DNA of 15,405 nucleotides from Bacteroidales bacterium (GTDB lineage Bacteria > Bacteroidota > Bacteroidia > Bacteroidales > VadinHA17), in assembly GCA_030692905.1 (NCBI GenBank), contig JAUYBT010000149.1, positions 1-15,405 of the forward strand, written 5' to 3'. Position 1 is the first letter of the stretch. Each line of letters opens with the position of its first letter. The translations under genes and the position numbers were made by a program. Positions 13,624 to 15,405 of the stretch are shown here, in pieces. The notes beneath the pieces are model-generated. The model was not told the origin of the DNA. It did not search any database and was given only the letters and a program-made list of their open reading frames with translations.

Positions 13624-14406
13624 TCACGATTTTTTATAGTATTTAATTATTGACCGGGTCATCTCACTATATATCCTCTGCAATTCAGGCGAGAAAGATA
13701 GTAATTCCAAATGTTTTTCGATCGTATTCTGATCATTTCGTACAGCAGGCCCCGTCTGGGAGTTTTCAGGTCCGGTATCCATCGCTTTTGAAATAGTCTC
13801 TTTTACCAATGGTCCGAGCACTTCGAAGGGAAAACCTGCATTGAAGGCTACCTCCTTACCCGCTGTAAGCATATGATTTGTAAAATTGCAGACAAATACA
13901 GCAGCAAGATGAAGCATCCTTCTATGTTCAGTATCAACAAAATGAACTTTACCACCAATTGATCTTGCCAGGTTTTCTAAAATTACAGATGATTTTTTAT
14001 CTGATGATTCAAGTAAAAAAGGGAGATCTTTAAAAACGACTTTTCTTTCTTTTGAAAAGGTTTGTAGCGGATAAAAAATACCCTTTCGTTTTATCTTTTC
14101 AGGAAAAACATCAAGGCCAATACTGCCCGCTGTATGGGCAACTAAAGTTTCGGGTCGGCATCTTATATCATCCAGAACACTTTTCAGCCTGTGGTCTGGA
14201 ACTGCAACAATTATTACATCAGTGGAATCGGGAAATATAAGTTCCGGTGACCATGATGCTTTACACGAATCAGTAAGTAACCGGCCGCTATTTTCTGATT
14301 CTGAAACTATCAGATCAATCCTGAAGCCGGCATGATACAACTCTTTGCATAAAGCGCCTGCCACTCTTCCTGCTCCTGCAAAAGATATGTTGTATTGGAT
14401 CATCAC
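13624..14406 (-). CDS. Rossmann-fold and DUF2520 domain protein (NADP-dependent dehydrogenase-like)
   Basis: A 260-residue protein with an N-terminal Rossmann fold related to F420-dependent NADP oxidoreductase and ketopantoate-reductase-like enzymes. The nucleotide loop is FAGAGRVAGAL (GxGxxA at 11-16), and DVIIVAVPDHRL plus VAHTAGSIGLDVF follow as in this family. The C-terminal half (about 125-255) is the helical DUF2520 domain. Members are commonly annotated as putative oxidoreductases without known substrate. It opens the operon DUF2520, KdsC-like, UbiA, Maf. Start is at the first of two ATGs (14406 or 14403), and a CAATTTTG on the minus strand at 14426-14433 is a possible but weak -7 element. 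Confidence 0.88.
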   Translation of the reverse strand: MMIQYNISFAGAGRVAGALCKELYHAGFRIDLIVSESENSGRLLTDSCKASWSPELIFPDSTDVIIVAVPDHRLKSVLDDIRCRPETLVAHTAGSIGLDVFPEKIKRKGIFYPLQTFSKERKVVFKDLPFLLESSDKKSSVILENLARSIGGKVHFVDTEHRRMLHLAAVFVCNFTNHMLTAGKEVAFNAGFPFEVLGPLVKETISKAMDTGPENSQTGPAVRNDQNTIEKHLELLSFSPELQRIYSEMTRSIIKYYKKS

Positions 14407-14521
14407 CGAATTTTTCTGAAATATACAAAATTGCCCGGATAATGAATAACCGGAATAGTGAAAGGAGAGCTTATCTTAACCAGGAAACCTTGTTTAGTAA
14501 AGATCAGAACAAAAACAAAAA

Positions 14522-14923
14522 TTATTTCTTCCCATAAAGATCCACGGTGACATCGGTAACCTGGATCATATATACCTTATAATAGGATCCGTAAGAATAA
14601 TTACTTGACTGGTAGAGATAGTTACATTCCCAGTAAACATGTCCTGATACCTGAAGTACATCGCCTGATTTGTAGTCTGTAAATTTTGGGAACATTTCAC
14701 CAGGATTGCAGAAATTGTATGTTTCATAAGGATTACTTACCCGAGTAAAAGTGATACTTGTTCCAGTCTCATTATAATAAACTGTTGCCGCCTCATTGGT
14801 AAGTGTAAACAGAATATCTTTCCCGCAACCGCATCTTGCCTGCTTTTTGCAACCAGAATAGGAGAAAACGGGTGTAATAATTATCAGTACAACAAGGATT
14901 TTTCTTATTATGTGTCCTCTCAT
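14522..14923 (-). CDS. Small conserved-looking lipoprotein of unknown function
   Basis: A 133-residue protein I do not recognise as a named family. It has a basic start and a hydrophobic stretch ending in SYSGC with Cys25, followed by KK, so it is a type II signal-peptide lipoprotein of Bacteroidota style. Just after it comes CGCG (Cys31, Cys33), with two further cysteines at 72 and 100 that could form disulfides in the periplasm. The rest is rich in Tyr, Thr and Val with a beta-strand pattern (FTLTNEAATVYY, VLQVSGHVYWEC, YKVYMIQVTDVTVDLYG), suggesting a small beta-sandwich or OB-like fold; that is a guess. It follows the DUF3467 gene by 55 bases on the same strand and may be co-transcribed with it. 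Confidence 0.75.
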   Translation of the reverse strand: MRGHIIRKILVVLIIITPVFSYSGCKKQARCGCGKDILFTLTNEAATVYYNETGTSITFTRVSNPYETYNFCNPGEMFPKFTDYKSGDVLQVSGHVYWECNYLYQSSNYSYGSYYKVYMIQVTDVTVDLYGKK

Positions 14924-14978
14924 TTCAGATTTATCTTATGCGGTTAATAGTAAACAACGGACAAAGTAAACTTTTATT

Positions 14979-15296
14979 TCATGCCTGAGCTGTCGGACCA
15001 CCGAAACTTAATGGTATTGCAGGTCCCGACCCTTTAACTTCTTTAATTGTCCCATGAACAGACTCATACCTGGCAATATTATCCTGAAGTGCTGCAACAA
15101 GTCTTTTTGCATGTTCAGGAGTAAGTATTATCCTTGATTTAACCTGTGCCTTTGGTATCCCGGGCATTATTCTTACAAAGTCGATAACGAATTCAGCTGC
15201 TGAATGGGTTATAACCGCAAGGTTCGAATAAGTTCCCTGAGCAACTTCTTCATTCAGTTCAATGCTGATCTGTGTCGGGTTTTTGGGATCTGTCAT
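14979..15296 (-). CDS. DUF3467 domain protein
   Basis: A 105-residue cytoplasmic protein matching the DUF3467 family by its body: ISIELNEEVAQGTYSNLAVITHS, then AEFVIDFVRIMPG, and the segment SRIILTPEHAKRLVAALQDNI. The function is unknown. I chose the ATG at 15296 rather than 15365. It begins MTDPKNP as family members do, is preceded by AAGG close by, and falls 16 bases after the rpoC stop, whereas the longer frame would overlap rpoC by 53 bases. A DUF3467 gene directly behind rpoC is a common arrangement in Bacteroidota, so it is probably transcribed with the RNA polymerase genes. Confidence 0.85.
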   Translation of the reverse strand: MTDPKNPTQISIELNEEVAQGTYSNLAVITHSAAEFVIDFVRIMPGIPKAQVKSRIILTPEHAKRLVAALQDNIARYESVHGTIKEVKGSGPAIPLSFGGPTAQA

Positions 15297-15312
15297 TGCC
15301 TTATAATTAATC

Positions 15313-15405
15313 CTATTTTTTTGGTTCGGTTTCAGTTTCCTGTTCGATGCCAACAAGGTTTTCATACTCCTCGAGTGAACCGACTATAATGCCATTGTAC
15401 TGACG
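15313..15405 (-). CDS. rpoC: RNA polymerase beta' subunit, C-terminal end (cut by window edge)
   Basis: The minus strand is open from the window edge to a TAG at 15313-15315, giving 30 codons: RQYNGIIVGSLEEYENLV followed by an acidic tail ending in EPKK. This matches the very C-terminus of Bacteroidota RpoC, where 'GTGLR-x-Y...IVGSKEEY' is followed by a short variable tail. The DUF3467 gene immediately downstream supports it. Only the end is visible, so the call depends on this short motif and gene order. Confidence 0.75.
   Translation of the reverse strand, partial: RQYNGIIVGSLEEYENLVGIEQETETEPKK

Noticed and set aside
14435..14453. CCGG-flanked imperfect inverted repeat upstream of the DUF2520 operon as an operator or terminator
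   Set aside because: Only four to six base pairs are symmetric and there is no T-tract; too weak to call.

Overview
The window looks like chromosomal DNA of an anaerobic or facultative member of the Bacteroidota (probably Bacteroidales or a close relative). Supporting signs are lipoproteins with 'CKK' after the lipobox, start regions without clear Shine-Dalgarno sequences, TAnnTTTG-type -7 promoter elements, a DUF3467 gene directly behind the end of rpoC, and a compact DUF2520 / KdsC-like HAD / UbiA / Maf gene cluster that I associate with this phylum. I see no rRNA, tRNA, CRISPR array, transposase or phage gene.

Left part (1-4800): a probable C-terminal scrap of an upstream gene followed by a terminator, then a leader with a perfect 20-bp GC-rich palindrome ahead of an M3-family zinc peptidase lipoprotein. 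A bidirectional terminator separates it from a convergent Crp/Fnr-family regulator (HcpR-like, cysteine-free). Divergent from the regulator is a secreted M28 zinc aminopeptidase with a PA-like insert.

Middle part (4800-10098): a 26-bp perfect palindrome of the Crp/Fnr type lies in front of a ferredoxin-like protein with a His-rich linker and extra conserved-looking cysteines. Next come an inverted pair of 8-bp tandem arrays, a good Bacteroidota promoter, and a 1422-residue activase. This activase carries two BadF/HgdC-type ATPase domains plus DUF2229 and HgdB-like parts. It probably belongs to the class of ATP-driven low-potential electron-transfer proteins related to 2-hydroxyacyl-CoA dehydratase activases. 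No dehydratase gene is present in the window. The nearby regulator, the operator, the ferredoxin-like protein and the activase suggest a redox-responsive Fe-S module; this is inference.

Right part (10056-15405), all on the minus strand: erythronate-4-phosphate dehydrogenase (pdxB) overlaps the activase 3' end by 43 bp. A 332-bp gap holds a broken DUF5916-like fragment on the plus strand and a 7-bp tandem repeat. Then, in transcription order, come DUF2520, KdsC-like phosphatase, UbiA prenyltransferase and Maf, packed with 2-3 bp gaps as an operon. Farther right are a small unknown lipoprotein, a DUF3467 protein and the last 30 codons of rpoC at the window edge.
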